Positions 26,272 to 35,905 are shown, counted from the stretch's first letter. The stretch: 64,000 nucleotides of DNA from Ascidiimonas sp046199005 (GCA_046199005.1 CP176050.1:3348001-3412000); one strand, 5' to 3'. Notes: a model not told the origin generated them from the letters alone. Numbers and translations: made by a program.

Positions 26272-28572
26272 CTACTTCTTTCCTTTTATTTTTTCTTTGA
26301 ATCTGTCAAAGTCGGTTTTAGAAGTTTTCATCGGCCACGCATTATTAGAGGTATCGATATCTGCCGTCTTTTCTTCTGGATCAACGGTAACGCCGGTGAG
26401 TTTTTTATCTGAGGCGATGACTTTAGTAACCTCTTGGTCATTCATTCGCCATACCTGAGCCGGATAGGTAATCGTTTCTTTGCTTCCATCTTCATATGCA
26501 TATTCTACAATAAGTGGCATGGGAAGACCTCCAGGTTTGTTAAATACTACCTCATAAAAGTATTTAGGAACTTCTATATTCTTTCTTTCTTCCGGCGTAA
26601 AATTATCCTGTACATATTCGTTAAAAGATACAGGAACCTTTAGTTGATCGTTTTTTAGCGCACTTTGGTAATCTTCGCTTCCTTCTTCGACAAAATATAT
26701 GACAGGGTTCAATTCAGATTCTTTCATGCCTCTTTTTACCATCTCCTTACGCGTTGGTGCATTCGGTTCTGAAGAAACTAATAAGGTTTTCACCTGTTTC
26801 ACACCTATATCTGTATAATCTGTAGAATAAAACCAACCTCGCCAAAACCAGTCAAGATCTATCGCAGAAGCGTCTTCCATTGTCCGGAAAAAATCTTCAG
26901 GTGTAGGATGCTTAAATTTCCACCGCTCTGCATAGGTTCTAAAAGCATAATCAAAAAGCTCGGGGCCCATAACGGTCTCTCTTAAAATATTAAGACCTGT
27001 TGCAGGCTTAGCGTAGGCGTTGTTACCAAATTGGTAGATATTTTCAGAATTCGACATAATAGGCGAAATCTTGCTCTGCTCTCCACTCATATAAGGAACG
27101 ATCTTTTTTGCAGGACCTCTTCTCGAAGGATATTCTTTTAATTCGGGCAGGTAGGCTTTTTGAAAATCCTGTTCTGCCAGGTATTGCATGAAGGTATTGA
27201 GGCCTTCATCCATCCACGTCCACTGCCGCTCATCTGAATTCACGATCATCGGGAAGAAATTATGACCTACTTCATGAATGATCACACTTATCATCCCGAA
27301 TTTAGTACGGTCTGAATAGCTTCCATCTTCGTCGGGCCTCCCGTAATTCCAGCAGATCATAGGATATTCCATCCCCTGTCTTTTAGAGTGTACTGAGATT
27401 GCTTTGTGATAAGGATAGTCAAACGTATATTTTGAATAACTTTTTAATGTACTTGCTACTGCCTTAGTAGAGTACTGCTCCCAGAGAGGATTTCCTTCTT
27501 TAGGATACATAGACACTGCCATGACATCACGACCGTTTATGTCTACTGCCATCATGTCGTAGATGAATTTTCGGGATGATGAGAAAGCAAAGTCACGTAC
27601 GTTTTTAGCATGGAATATCCAGGTACTTTTTTTATTCGAAAACTCTTTTTCTTTGGCTTCAGCCTCCTCCTGGGTAACGATAAGAACGGGTTCATCATAA
27701 GACTTCTTCGCTTTTTTATAGCGTTTCATCATCTCTTTGGTAAATACCTTTTCCCGGTTTTGAAGTTCACCTGTGGCATCCAAAACATGATCTGATGGAA
27801 CCGTAATGCTTACTTCATAGTCTCCAAATGGAAGTGCAAACTCTCCTCTGCCCCAAAACTGAATGTTTTGCCATCCTTCTACATCATTGTATACGCACAT
27901 TCTTGGAAAAAACTGCGCAATAATATAAAGGTTGTTGCCGTCTTTGTCAAAATGCTCATAGCCACTGCGTGCTCTATCGGTTACGTGATTGTTTATTTTA
28001 TACCACCATTTAATATTAAAAGAAAAATCCTCCCCCGGTGCTAAGGGCTTTGGCATCTCTACCCGCATCATGGTTTGATTAATGGTAAAAGGGAGTGGCT
28101 TTCCATCTGCATCGTTTACGTGCTCTATATTAAAACCACCATCAAAATTCTCTTTAATATAACGATCGTAGAATCGGGCATAACTCTCAGATGATCTTGC
28201 CGGCGCAGAGTTGATCAAAGGTGTTTTCGAATCTTTTTTTCTTACATTTTGATCTAATTGCACCCAAAGAAACTCTAAGGTGTCTGGTGAGTTGTTTATA
28301 TAAGTAATGGTTTCATCACCATAAAGTAATTGTTTTTTATCGTCTAACTCAATCTCCATCTTATAGTTCGCCTGCTGCTGATAATAAGCGGGACCGGGAG
28401 CACCAGAGCCAGTACGAAACATATTGGGTGTGGAAAATTCCTGATATAACTGCCGAAAGCGATTGTTGTTAATATGACCGGGCTCTTTCTCTGCGCCTTC
28501 AGAGTCTTGAGCTAATAACCATCCGCCAGTCATCATAAAAAATGACAGAATACAATATTTTAATAATTTCAT
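26272..28572 (-). CDS. M1 family metallopeptidase (exported)
   Basis: 766 residues with a signal peptide (MKLLKYCILSFFMMTGGWLL, cleavage near AQDS). The gluzincin site is HEVGHNFFPMIVNSDER and, 18 residues on, DEGLNTF, giving HExxH-x18-E zinc ligands. The N-terminal beta domain (YKMEIELDDKKQLLYGDETI) is typical for M1 aminopeptidases. The GxMEN exopeptidase motif is not evident; RQGMEYPMICWN stands in its place. It would cleave peptides in the periplasm. The DUF6702 gene lies upstream on the same strand. Confidence 0.9.
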   Translation of the reverse strand: MKLLKYCILSFFMMTGGWLLAQDSEGAEKEPGHINNNRFRQLYQEFSTPNMFRTGSGAPGPAYYQQQANYKMEIELDDKKQLLYGDETITYINNSPDTLEFLWVQLDQNVRKKDSKTPLINSAPARSSESYARFYDRYIKENFDGGFNIEHVNDADGKPLPFTINQTMMRVEMPKPLAPGEDFSFNIKWWYKINNHVTDRARSGYEHFDKDGNNLYIIAQFFPRMCVYNDVEGWQNIQFWGRGEFALPFGDYEVSITVPSDHVLDATGELQNREKVFTKEMMKRYKKAKKSYDEPVLIVTQEEAEAKEKEFSNKKSTWIFHAKNVRDFAFSSSRKFIYDMMAVDINGRDVMAVSMYPKEGNPLWEQYSTKAVASTLKSYSKYTFDYPYHKAISVHSKRQGMEYPMICWNYGRPDEDGSYSDRTKFGMISVIIHEVGHNFFPMIVNSDERQWTWMDEGLNTFMQYLAEQDFQKAYLPELKEYPSRRGPAKKIVPYMSGEQSKISPIMSNSENIYQFGNNAYAKPATGLNILRETVMGPELFDYAFRTYAERWKFKHPTPEDFFRTMEDASAIDLDWFWRGWFYSTDYTDIGVKQVKTLLVSSEPNAPTRKEMVKRGMKESELNPVIYFVEEGSEDYQSALKNDQLKVPVSFNEYVQDNFTPEERKNIEVPKYFYEVVFNKPGGLPMPLIVEYAYEDGSKETITYPAQVWRMNDQEVTKVIASDKKLTGVTVDPEEKTADIDTSNNAWPMKTSKTDFDRFKEKIKGKK

Positions 28573-28637
28573 AGTGTAGTCGCTTGAAAATTTTGAGCGG
28601 TAAATTAGGTATTTTTAAAAACCTGCGGATAGAATTC

Positions 28638-29153
28638 TCAGAAGTTTAACAATCCTTTATAATTTTCTTTTACAAGTAACAGGCTTTTTATTTTTCCTGG
28701 CAATCTAAAATGTACTATATTCTGCTGTTCTTCGAACTGCTCAAACAAAATTTCGTTGATCACTTCTATACTTTCCAGGCTTTGATAGTCTATATTCTTG
28801 ATTTCTATGTAGCACTTTACAATATCGGTCTCATACTCTTTTCCTAAAAACACCAGTGGTCTCTTTTTCCCGTTTACCTTCATCGCTAGCTTATCGTTAA
28901 GATAGCGCTCTAAAAACTTATCTATATCCTCAAGTTCTTTCTTAGTGGCCATTTTTGCTTTGATCCCGTAGCGTTCTTCTAATGTTCGTTCCAGGTCGTC
29001 CAGAAAAATGCGTAAAGTGATCTGAAGTGCAGCGTCATTTTCTGAATATTTGATCTCTGTGACACTCACATAGAATTTATGCACTGCTACGAAAGAAAAC
29101 AGAGGCAGTAAAAAAATCAATAACAGTTTTTTTAATTTAAGCATTTTAATCAT
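28638..29153 (-). CDS. DUF6702 family protein
   Basis: 171 residues (168 if the ATG at 29144 is used). A signal peptide (LKKLLLIFLLPLFSFVAVHKF) precedes HKFYVSVTEIKYSENDAALQ, IFLDDLERTLEERYGIKA and a beta-rich domain. This HKFYVS/IFLDDLE pattern belongs to a Bacteroidetes family, DUF6702, commonly beside an M1 aminopeptidase gene, as here (65 bp gap). The function is unknown; location is the periplasm or membrane. Confidence 0.82.
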   Translation of the reverse strand: MIKMLKLKKLLLIFLLPLFSFVAVHKFYVSVTEIKYSENDAALQITLRIFLDDLERTLEERYGIKAKMATKKELEDIDKFLERYLNDKLAMKVNGKKRPLVFLGKEYETDIVKCYIEIKNIDYQSLESIEVINEILFEQFEEQQNIVHFRLPGKIKSLLLVKENYKGLLNF

Positions 29154-29178
29154 TTATTTTTGAACCAAACATATTGCT

Positions 29179-30510
29179 ATGAGGTCATTTTTTTATGGAG
29201 CTTTTTTACTGGTTGTTCTCTTCACTATGGGATGTGAAACTACAAAAACTCTCACTGAAAAGAAACAAAAAGCATTCCAAAATACAACAACTCAAAATAT
29301 CAAGGTCTATGAAGCTTCTTCAGGTTTAGGTCCATGCGAACCTAGCATCTTTATTAACCCAGTTAACACCAATAACATGGTCGCAGGTTCTGTGATCGAC
29401 TTTGTGCATACTTCCTTTGATGGCGGACTCACCTGGGAAACCAACTCACTCACCTCACCTTTAGGGATTTGGGGAGACCCCTGTATTATTGCTGACGCTG
29501 AAGGTAATTTTTATTATTTACATCTATCAGATCCCGAAGGCACCAACTGGCGGAGCAACAAGATTTTAGACCGCATCGTGATTCAACGTTCTGAAGATGG
29601 AGGAAAAACATGGAGTGATGGTAACGGTATCGGGTTGAATCCACCAAAGCAGCAGGACAAGGAATGGGCAACAACGCATCCAGAAACCGGGGAGATCTAT
29701 GTTACCTGGACCGAGTTTGATAAATATGGAAGTAAAAATCCCGAAGATAAAAGTCGTATTCTTTTTTCTAAATCTGCAGATAAAGGAACTTCATGGACAA
29801 CCCCGATTGCGATTAATGAGTTTGATGGTAACACTCTAGACGATGACCTTACCGTAGAAGGAGCTGTTCCTGCAGTTGGTAATGATGGAAGCATTTATGT
29901 TGCCTGGTCTTACGATAATAAAATCTATTTTGATAGAAGTACCGACGGAGGAACTACCTGGCTTGATAATGATATAAAGATTACAGAACAACCGGGAGGA
30001 TGGACACAGGAGATCCCCGGATTAGGACGCACCAATGGTATGCCCGTAACCTGTGTAGATAATAGTAAGAGTGACTACGCTGGAACGATTTATGTGAACT
30101 GGACTGATCAACGAAATGGAAGCACGAACACAGATGTGTTTGTTTCAAGATCTACAGATGGAGGAACCACATGGAATGAACCTGTAAGAGTCAATGACGA
30201 CGCAACCGAAACGCATCAATTTCTTACCTGGATGACGGTTGATGCTGCTACAGGCTTCATTTATGTGATCTATTATGATAGAAGCGCCTATAATGATGAG
30301 CGTACTGATGTTCGTTTGGCTTTTTCTTCAGATGGGGGAAAATCTTTTAGTACCAGACGCATTTCGGAAACGCCTTTTGTCCCCAATCGCACCGTTTTCT
30401 TTGGAGACTACAATAATATTCATGCTTACAAAGGAATCGTACGACCTATATGGACCCGATTAGATGGTGATACACTAAGTGTTTGGACGGCTATTCTCGA
30501 TCATAAATAA
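29179..30510 (+). CDS. BNR/sialidase-type beta-propeller lipoprotein
   Basis: 443 residues, lipoprotein signal with MGC lipobox (Cys19). The protein contains six Asp-box repeats, for example SFDGGLTWET, SEDGGKTWSD, SADKGTSWTT, STDGGTTWLD, STDGGTTWNE and SSDGGKSFS, which mark a six-bladed sialidase-like propeller. No complete sialidase catalytic set (FRIP Arg and the Arg triad) was identified, so it may be a binding protein or a hydrolase of another specificity. It is divergent from DUF6702 with only 25 bp between starts. Confidence 0.85.
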   Translation: MRSFFYGAFLLVVLFTMGCETTKTLTEKKQKAFQNTTTQNIKVYEASSGLGPCEPSIFINPVNTNNMVAGSVIDFVHTSFDGGLTWETNSLTSPLGIWGDPCIIADAEGNFYYLHLSDPEGTNWRSNKILDRIVIQRSEDGGKTWSDGNGIGLNPPKQQDKEWATTHPETGEIYVTWTEFDKYGSKNPEDKSRILFSKSADKGTSWTTPIAINEFDGNTLDDDLTVEGAVPAVGNDGSIYVAWSYDNKIYFDRSTDGGTTWLDNDIKITEQPGGWTQEIPGLGRTNGMPVTCVDNSKSDYAGTIYVNWTDQRNGSTNTDVFVSRSTDGGTTWNEPVRVNDDATETHQFLTWMTVDAATGFIYVIYYDRSAYNDERTDVRLAFSSDGGKSFSTRRISETPFVPNRTVFFGDYNNIHAYKGIVRPIWTRLDGDTLSVWTAILDHK

Positions 30511-30520
30511 CTCCTATTCA

Positions 30521-31306
30521 TTATTCGGGTATGAAAATACCCAATGCATTATATTCATCACTTTTTTCCTGCAAATATTCAAGCATGGCGAGTAGATCTG
30601 ATCGTTGTCTCACTTTTTCAAAATCAGGATCCTGAGCACAATAAATAATAAATCCTTCAATGTATTCATCAGGGATCTTGAAGGTTTCACTGTAAATTCT
30701 GCGTTCATAATTATTCATTACTACAAGATTTCTTGCAGACTGTCTTTCAAGCTTTAGCTGTTGTTTAAGGCGTTTTGTTCTTCCGCTGATGGCATTCAAA
30801 ATTGGATTCAACGGAATGATTCCGCCTCCAGTTTTCGCTTCATAAATTCTGCGTTCTGTTTGAGTTCTGCTCTTCACATATTGATTTGGTAGTCCCAGAC
30901 TAACGCCTGTAACAATTTTGTCCTGATCTACCTGATTGAGGTCTTTTGTAAGATCACCGGATAGATTATGCGGGCGTAAGGTTACTTCGTCTAATTCATT
31001 AACCTGATACGCTAAACGCACTTCCATGTAACCTTTTTCGTAGATTGCCGCTGTGACTACAATAGATTCACGTTGAAATTGAACGGAAGAAAAAACCAGG
31101 GTGTCATTTTTTCGGGCACGAATTGAAAATATCCCGTTTTGATCGGTAATCGTAAATCTTCCCAGTGACCTGTTTAGTACGTGAATAGAGGCCATATCGG
31201 TAGAATCTGCTATCAGTTTCCCTTGGATTATCTTACTTTCCTGACTACTTACAGAAAAAAAACTGATCAGACATGCAATGGTGATTATGAAAAAACGAAT
31301 ACTCAG
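30521..31306 (-). CDS. Carboxypeptidase-regulatory-like domain protein (non-ATG start likely)
   Basis: The first ATG (31195) cuts the domain. The frame continues upstream through QGKLIADSTDMASIHV and a signal peptide (RFFIITIACLISFFSVSSQ), but no ATG, GTG or TTG opens it. A CTG at 31304-31306 overlaps the TGA of the upstream gene (ACTGA), consistent with coupled start. The signal peptide plus beta-sandwich resembles the CarboxypepD_reg-like fold (NGIFSIRARKNDTLVFSSV, LDEVTL), often on Bacteroidetes surface proteins. The C-terminal ~110 residues are helical and unassigned. It is a paralogue of the next gene. Start codon choice is uncertain. Confidence 0.7.
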   Translation of the reverse strand: MSIRFFIITIACLISFFSVSSQESKIIQGKLIADSTDMASIHVLNRSLGRFTITDQNGIFSIRARKNDTLVFSSVQFQRESIVVTAAIYEKGYMEVRLAYQVNELDEVTLRPHNLSGDLTKDLNQVDQDKIVTGVSLGLPNQYVKSRTQTERRIYEAKTGGGIIPLNPILNAISGRTKRLKQQLKLERQSARNLVVMNNYERRIYSETFKIPDEYIEGFIIYCAQDPDFEKVRQRSDLLAMLEYLQEKSDEYNALGIFIPE

Positions 31307-32046
31307 TTTTTTGTAGAATTGGAAAACTCCCTGCTTTGATTCACAAGAAATTCAATTAACTCGAACTCATTGTCTTTTTTAAGTAAACTTGAAGCAGGCA
31401 TTTTCGTATCCAGGTAATAAAGAAAGTCTTCTATTTGATTGGGAGCTATTTTAAGATCGCGCACAAAAAAGTCATCTTCATAGACCTGCCTTAGCACTTC
31501 ACTCATTTTTATTTGTCGCTCTTCCGGTACGTCTTTCTCCTTATTTGATTTAAAGATCGCTTTAAAAATATTCACGAAGTTTAATCCGTTTTGCATCCCG
31601 GTAACCGATTGTGGTAAAGCCACATTTTGAACCTGCGTAGAAGCATCCTGTTCATAATCTACTTTTTTAAATTTTTCTTCCTGTAATTTTAGAAAAGCTT
31701 CTTCATCTTCGGGACTTACTGTTACTTCATCAAGTTCGGTCACTTTTTCGATAACCTCCACCACAAGTCTTCTGTTTTTCAATATTTCTGGGGTGATCAC
31801 CACAGATTCTATACGGTAATTAACCGCGGAGAAAACCAATTCATCACCTTCTTTTACATAAATCTCAAATTGACCATCATTGTTAGTCACTGTTGCTTTT
31901 TCTGTCGTTATATTGATTACATTTTCATTGGGCACGCTGTTACTTCGGTACAGTACAGTACCTCTTAGCATAACGCGGTCATCATCTTGACCAACTGCTG
32001 AAAAGAAAGTAAACAATACAAGAAGTAAGCAATAGAAGTTTTTCAT
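31303..32046 (-). CDS. Carboxypeptidase-regulatory-like domain protein
   Basis: 247 residues with a signal peptide (MKNFYCLLLVLFTFFSAVGQ). Residues about 22-105 are a CarboxypepD_reg-like beta-sandwich (MLRGTVLYRSNSVPNENVIN, NNDGQFEIYVKEGDELVFSA, KVTELDEVTV). The rest is charged, mainly helical and of unknown fold. Such proteins sit in the periplasm or on the cell surface; the function is unknown. It is followed by a paralogue overlapping its stop codon. Confidence 0.82.
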   Translation of the reverse strand: MKNFYCLLLVLFTFFSAVGQDDDRVMLRGTVLYRSNSVPNENVINITTEKATVTNNDGQFEIYVKEGDELVFSAVNYRIESVVITPEILKNRRLVVEVIEKVTELDEVTVSPEDEEAFLKLQEEKFKKVDYEQDASTQVQNVALPQSVTGMQNGLNFVNIFKAIFKSNKEKDVPEERQIKMSEVLRQVYEDDFFVRDLKIAPNQIEDFLYYLDTKMPASSLLKKDNEFELIEFLVNQSREFSNSTKN

Positions 32047-32169
32047 AGTGTGATTTTGAAAATCCAGTTAATGATTAAAGAAATGACAACTTTACCATAT
32101 AAAAAAATAAGAAGCCTTTAAACTTTTGTTAAAAACCCATATTACATAAATTTACGAAAATTCTGAATT

Positions 32170-32874
32170 ATGAAAAACATGATTCTTGCCAGCACATCAA
32201 CCTTGCATGGAAGCACTTATTTAGCATATCTCAAAGAACCGCTTGAGTCGTTGTTTGAAAATTGTAATGAGGTTTTATTTATTCCTTTTGCAAGACCAGG
32301 CGGTATATCTCATGAAGAGTATACTAAAAGGGTAGCAGCCTATTTTGAAAAAATTGGAAAAAAGGTTAGAGGTATTACTCATTTAAACGAAAGCATACCC
32401 CTCCTTAAAGATGCAGAGGCCATTTTTACGGGAGGCGGGAATACGTTTCTATTGGTACATACTCTTTACAAATCGGCTGCTATGGAGTTACTGCGAAATA
32501 AAATCCTAAATGGTGTACCCTATTTGGGAACGAGTGCGGGATCTAATATCGCTGGGTTAACTATGCAAACTACCAACGACATGCCTATTATCTATCCACC
32601 TTCATTTAAAACCATGGGATTAGTTCCATTTAATATCAATGCGCATTATCTTGATCCTGATGAAAACAGTAAGCATATGGGAGAGACCAGAGAAACGAGA
32701 ATTCGAGAATTTCACTATTTTAACACACAGCCGGTCGTAGGACTCCGTGAAGGAAGCTGGCTCAACGTAAATGGAAATTCAATAACATTGAAAGGCAATT
32801 TAACTGCAAGAATCTTTGAACAGCATAAGGCTGCTTATGAGGTAGCACCCGAAACAGCACTCACTATAAAATAA
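32170..32874 (+). CDS. pepE: Dipeptidase E (peptidase S51)
   Basis: 234 residues. GTSAGSNIAGL holds the nucleophile Ser, and AIFTGGGNTFLL and FIPFARPG are family marks of the S51 class, with a class I glutamine amidotransferase-like fold. PepE hydrolyses dipeptides with N-terminal Asp. It is cytoplasmic and apparently single, ended by a hairpin just before the tRNA gene. Confidence 0.93.
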   Translation: MKNMILASTSTLHGSTYLAYLKEPLESLFENCNEVLFIPFARPGGISHEEYTKRVAAYFEKIGKKVRGITHLNESIPLLKDAEAIFTGGGNTFLLVHTLYKSAAMELLRNKILNGVPYLGTSAGSNIAGLTMQTTNDMPIIYPPSFKTMGLVPFNINAHYLDPDENSKHMGETRETRIREFHYFNTQPVVGLREGSWLNVNGNSITLKGNLTARIFEQHKAAYEVAPETALTIK

Positions 32875-32876
32875 CA

Positions 32877-32903
32877 AACCCCATCTGTGGAGATGAGGTT
32901 TTC
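32877..32903 (+). terminator. Terminator after pepE
   Basis: AACCCCATC pairs with GATGAGGTT, one base bulged, followed by a T run, just after the stop. Confidence 0.7.
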
Positions 32904-32904
32904 G

Positions 32905-32977
32905 AGCGGGAGACGAGGTTCGAACTCGCGACATTCAGCTTGGAAGGCTGACGCTCTACCAACTGAGCTACTCCCGC
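32905..32977 (-). tRNA. tRNA-Gly(UCC)
   Basis: On the minus strand the acceptor stem GCGGGAG pairs with CTCCCGC, the D-arm is AGCTCAGTTGGTAGAGC, the anticodon loop is CTTCCAA with anticodon TCC, and the T-arm contains GTTCGAAC. No CCA is encoded. Length 73 nt. Confidence 0.97.
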
Positions 32978-33127
32978 GTTTGCGTGGCAAATATAAAAAA
33001 TGTTTAAACAGTCATCAAGAAAAATCTAATCCTTTATCGCCGCTCAACCGAAGTTATCGTAATGAATTATCAGTGAAGCATATAATAAAAATTATCTTAT
33101 TTTTATCAAACACTTAATTCTCAAGAG

Positions 33128-33415
33128 TTGGAAATCAATATTAAACATCAGAATAAAGAGACCAAAGGAATCTTTTTTATACAGGAAGGAGCTAAAATGG
33201 TCGCTGAAATGACGTATTCAAAAGCCGGAAATGATAAAATTATTATAGATCATACGCACGTCGATGAGTCTCTTACAGGAGAGGGCGTGGGTGCGAAACT
33301 TGTAAAGGCGGGTGTAGATTACGCCCGGAAAAATTCTCTGAAAATACTTCCGCTATGTCCTTTTGCAAATGCTGAATTTAAAAAACATCCGGAATATGAC
33401 GACGTGAGGGCATGA
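33128..33415 (+). CDS. GNAT-like N-acetyltransferase, short YjdJ type
   Basis: 95 residues starting at TTG, since the first in-frame ATG would cut the domain. MTYSKAGNDKIIIDHTHVD, GEGVGAKLVKAGVDYAR (acetyl-CoA binding loop) and ILPLCPFANAEFKKHPEY are typical of the short COG2388/Acetyltransf_CG family. The substrate is unknown. It overlaps the next acetyltransferase gene by four bases (ATGA). Confidence 0.85.
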   Translation: MEINIKHQNKETKGIFFIQEGAKMVAEMTYSKAGNDKIIIDHTHVDESLTGEGVGAKLVKAGVDYARKNSLKILPLCPFANAEFKKHPEYDDVRA

Positions 33416-33957
33416 ATTTACAGTTACATACGCCCAGATTAACACTCAGGCCTTTTATGCTTGAAGATGGCAGAGATCTGTTTGAGATGAATTCTGATCT
33501 GGAAGTCATCAGGTATACGGGAGATTCACCATTCGTGTCACTTGACGAAGCCATCGAGCTTATAAAAAATTACGATCAGTATAAAAAATACCGAACAGGT
33601 CGGTTGGCTGTAGTTAGAAAAGAAGACAATCAGTTTCTGGGATGGTGCGGATTAAAATACCATGACGTTGAAGAAATAGTTGACATCGGATATCGCTTTT
33701 ACCGAAAATTTTGGGGTTTTGGATATGCTACTGAAGCAGCGAGAGCGTCTTTAAAATACGGATTTCAAGGATTACAACTCACTACCATCTTCGCTCACGT
33801 ACACGAGAAAAACCGAGCTTCCGAAAAGGTATTAGAAAAGTGTGGTCTAAGGTTTGTAAAAAACATTACCTATCATCAACAACCTGCAAAACTATTCGCC
33901 ATCCATAAAAAAGATTTTAACATGCATACAAATGAGTACTATGATCAAAAAAAATAG
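33412..33957 (+). CDS. RimJ/RimL-type GNAT acetyltransferase
   Basis: 181 residues. LHTPRLTLRPFMLEDGRDLF at the N-terminus, GWCGLKYHD, RKFWGFGYATEAARA (acetyl-CoA binding) and HEKNRASEKVLEKCGL define the RimJ/RimL group of GNAT enzymes, which acetylate N-termini or small amines. Translation is coupled to the preceding GNAT by an ATGA overlap. The 3' end overlaps the next gene. Confidence 0.9.
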   Translation: MNLQLHTPRLTLRPFMLEDGRDLFEMNSDLEVIRYTGDSPFVSLDEAIELIKNYDQYKKYRTGRLAVVRKEDNQFLGWCGLKYHDVEEIVDIGYRFYRKFWGFGYATEAARASLKYGFQGLQLTTIFAHVHEKNRASEKVLEKCGLRFVKNITYHQQPAKLFAIHKKDFNMHTNEYYDQKK

Positions 33958-34657
33958 CTCTTATCTGATCGCTTTTCTGTTTTTCATAAATTTCACTGTA
34001 TATAGCCAGCAATCGTTCTCCATAGAAGAATTGATCGGTAATGGGAATCCAGAATTGTTTGGTGAAGGAAAATTGCGAAAAGAAGCTTTTGAGGCCTTTG
34101 AAAAAATGAAGGAGGCAGCAGCCAATGATGGATTTAACATTAAGATCATATCCGGATATCGAAATTTTGAGCGGCAGAAAGCTATTTTCGAGCGCAAATT
34201 CAAGCGATTTACGGGAGAAGGTATGAGTGGCATGGAAGCTATAAAGAAAATCATTGAATACTCGACCATTCCAGGAACTTCCAGACATCATTGGGGAACC
34301 GATATTGACATCATAGATGGCAATGCTACCTACTCAGGAGATGTGCTAGTACCTGAAAAATTTCATGGGGAAGGTCCTTTTTGTAAATTCCGGGAATGGC
34401 TGGAGGCAAATGCCCATACTTTCGGTTTTTATATTGTTTATACGGAAGATGTGAAACGTAAAGGCTTTAAGTACGAACCCTGGCATTACAGTTATGCTCC
34501 AATTTCTAAACCTATGCTGGAAGCATATCGGCATAAAATTGATATTGCAAAAATTCTTAAACAGCAATCTTTGCAAGGAGCTTCTTTTTTTACCGATGAT
34601 TTTATCAAACAGTATTACAAAGAACAGATTTTAGACATTAACCCGAAATTAAAATAA
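33941..34657 (+). CDS. M15 family D-alanyl-D-alanine carboxypeptidase
   Basis: Start at 33941 (MIKKNSSYLIAFLFFINF), an ATG nine bases upstream is also in frame. About 238 residues with a signal peptide. The VanY/M15 zinc site is SRHHWGTDIDI and EPWHYSY, with ISGYRNFERQ upstream. It would trim peptidoglycan stem peptides in the periplasm. The start overlaps the end of the RimJ-like gene by 17 bp. Confidence 0.9.
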   Translation: MIKKNSSYLIAFLFFINFTVYSQQSFSIEELIGNGNPELFGEGKLRKEAFEAFEKMKEAAANDGFNIKIISGYRNFERQKAIFERKFKRFTGEGMSGMEAIKKIIEYSTIPGTSRHHWGTDIDIIDGNATYSGDVLVPEKFHGEGPFCKFREWLEANAHTFGFYIVYTEDVKRKGFKYEPWHYSYAPISKPMLEAYRHKIDIAKILKQQSLQGASFFTDDFIKQYYKEQILDINPKLK

Positions 34658-34703
34658 AAAAGAATATTTAAATTTATACTGCTAACCAAAAAAAGCTTTC
34701 ATT

Positions 34704-35468
34704 ATGAGAAGAGGCAATTTCAAAATCAGAATACTAATTGGATTGGCTATTATTGCTTTTGCCTTCTTCAAGAAATGTAATAATAGTGAAGAGAATCCCT
34801 ATACCGGAAGAACTCAGAATATCGACATGACCTCAGATCAGGAAATTGCCATTGGCTTGCAAAGTCTTCCGCAAATGACGGCAGAATATGGTGGACTTTA
34901 TCCCGATAAAGCTAGTCAGGTTTTTGTAGATCAGGTAGGCAATAAACTGGTTGAAAATAGTGTCGCAAGAGAAACTCCGTATAGATACGAATTTCATTTA
35001 TTAGCAGATCCAAATACGATAAATGCGTTCGCGTTACCGGGCGGACAGATATTCATTACTTATGCATTGTTCTCAAAATTAGAGAATGAAGATCAGCTTG
35101 CGGGCGTACTAGGGCATGAAATCGGACATGTGATCGGAAGACATTCGGCAGAACGCATTGCAGAGAGTGAATTCTGGAGAACCGTTTCTATGGGTGCATC
35201 AGTAGGTGCAGATGCCGGAAACTTGGTGGGAGGTATTGCCCAGAGTACTTTACTTAAAAACGGCAGAGGTGATGAGCTGGAAAGTGACGAACTCGGAGTA
35301 CTTTTTATGATTAATGCCGGTTATGACCCAAAAGAGATGATAGGGGTAATGAAAATTCTCAAAGCAGCAGGTGGCCCTAACAGAGTACCTGAATTTCAAA
35401 GTACGCATCCAGATCCTGAAAACCGAATCGAAAAAATCAAAGAAGCGATCAAAAAATATGGCAAATAG
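34704..35468 (+). CDS. M48 family metalloprotease
   Basis: 254 residues with an N-terminal hydrophobic anchor (IRILIGLAIIAFAFF). The zinc site is HEIGHVIGRHSAER (HExxH), with the third ligand Glu in ELESDELG. ALPGGQIFIT is a second family mark. It resembles BepA/LoiP-like periplasmic proteases for outer-membrane quality control. A FKKC after the hydrophobic stretch could be a lipidation site but is not canonical. Confidence 0.92.
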   Translation: MRRGNFKIRILIGLAIIAFAFFKKCNNSEENPYTGRTQNIDMTSDQEIAIGLQSLPQMTAEYGGLYPDKASQVFVDQVGNKLVENSVARETPYRYEFHLLADPNTINAFALPGGQIFITYALFSKLENEDQLAGVLGHEIGHVIGRHSAERIAESEFWRTVSMGASVGADAGNLVGGIAQSTLLKNGRGDELESDELGVLFMINAGYDPKEMIGVMKILKAAGGPNRVPEFQSTHPDPENRIEKIKEAIKKYGK

Positions 35469-35722
35469 AAAAGCTAAATGCAGTTCAAAGATAAAATACC
35501 CGGTTTGATCTAATTCTTAGGAATTAGTACTTCTATTTTTTGTTCAACTCTCAAAAGAGTTCTATTTTTACTATAAGATTACCCCGAATCTTATAGATTT
35601 CAACTTATTTCCTGCGGCTATCCGCCCCTTTTTTACGAAATTATTTCATATATCTTATTCTACTCGATTTACTTGAGCATGGTTTGCATTAGGCTTTCAT
35701 GTTTAACTTAAAATATATATAT

Positions 35723-35890
35723 ATGAAAATACTTTTACTCTTTAAAGAACTTTATGTAGAAGCTTTCCGAGGAATCGGAGGAAACCCACAGGTAGCCATC
35801 CTCAAGTCGATGAGCTGGTTGTGCTTTCTTTGCATTAGCGTAGGTCTCTATGCTTTTGTATACAGAATAGCCACTGGATTTCCGTTCTAA
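35723..35890 (+). CDS. Small membrane protein, DUF6747-like
   Basis: 55 residues from the ATG at 35723 (an ATG at 35699 would add eight). An amphipathic start (KILLLFKELYVEAFRGIGG) is followed by one membrane helix (WLCFLCISVGLYAFVYRIA) and ends TGFPF. Short proteins of this pattern occur in many Flavobacteriaceae (DUF6747, from memory); the function is unknown. A strong terminator follows. Confidence 0.7.
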   Translation: MKILLLFKELYVEAFRGIGGNPQVAILKSMSWLCFLCISVGLYAFVYRIATGFPF

Positions 35891-35905
35891 AAAATTCTGA
35901 AAAAT

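Noticed and set aside
29179..30510. Assignment of the BNR lipoprotein as an active sialidase
   Set aside because: Asp boxes are clear, but the Arg triad and FRIP motif of catalytic sialidases could not be identified.
32887..33117. 76-codon plus-strand frame over the tRNA gene
   Set aside because: It reads through the tRNA-Gly complement and has no start signal or family mark.
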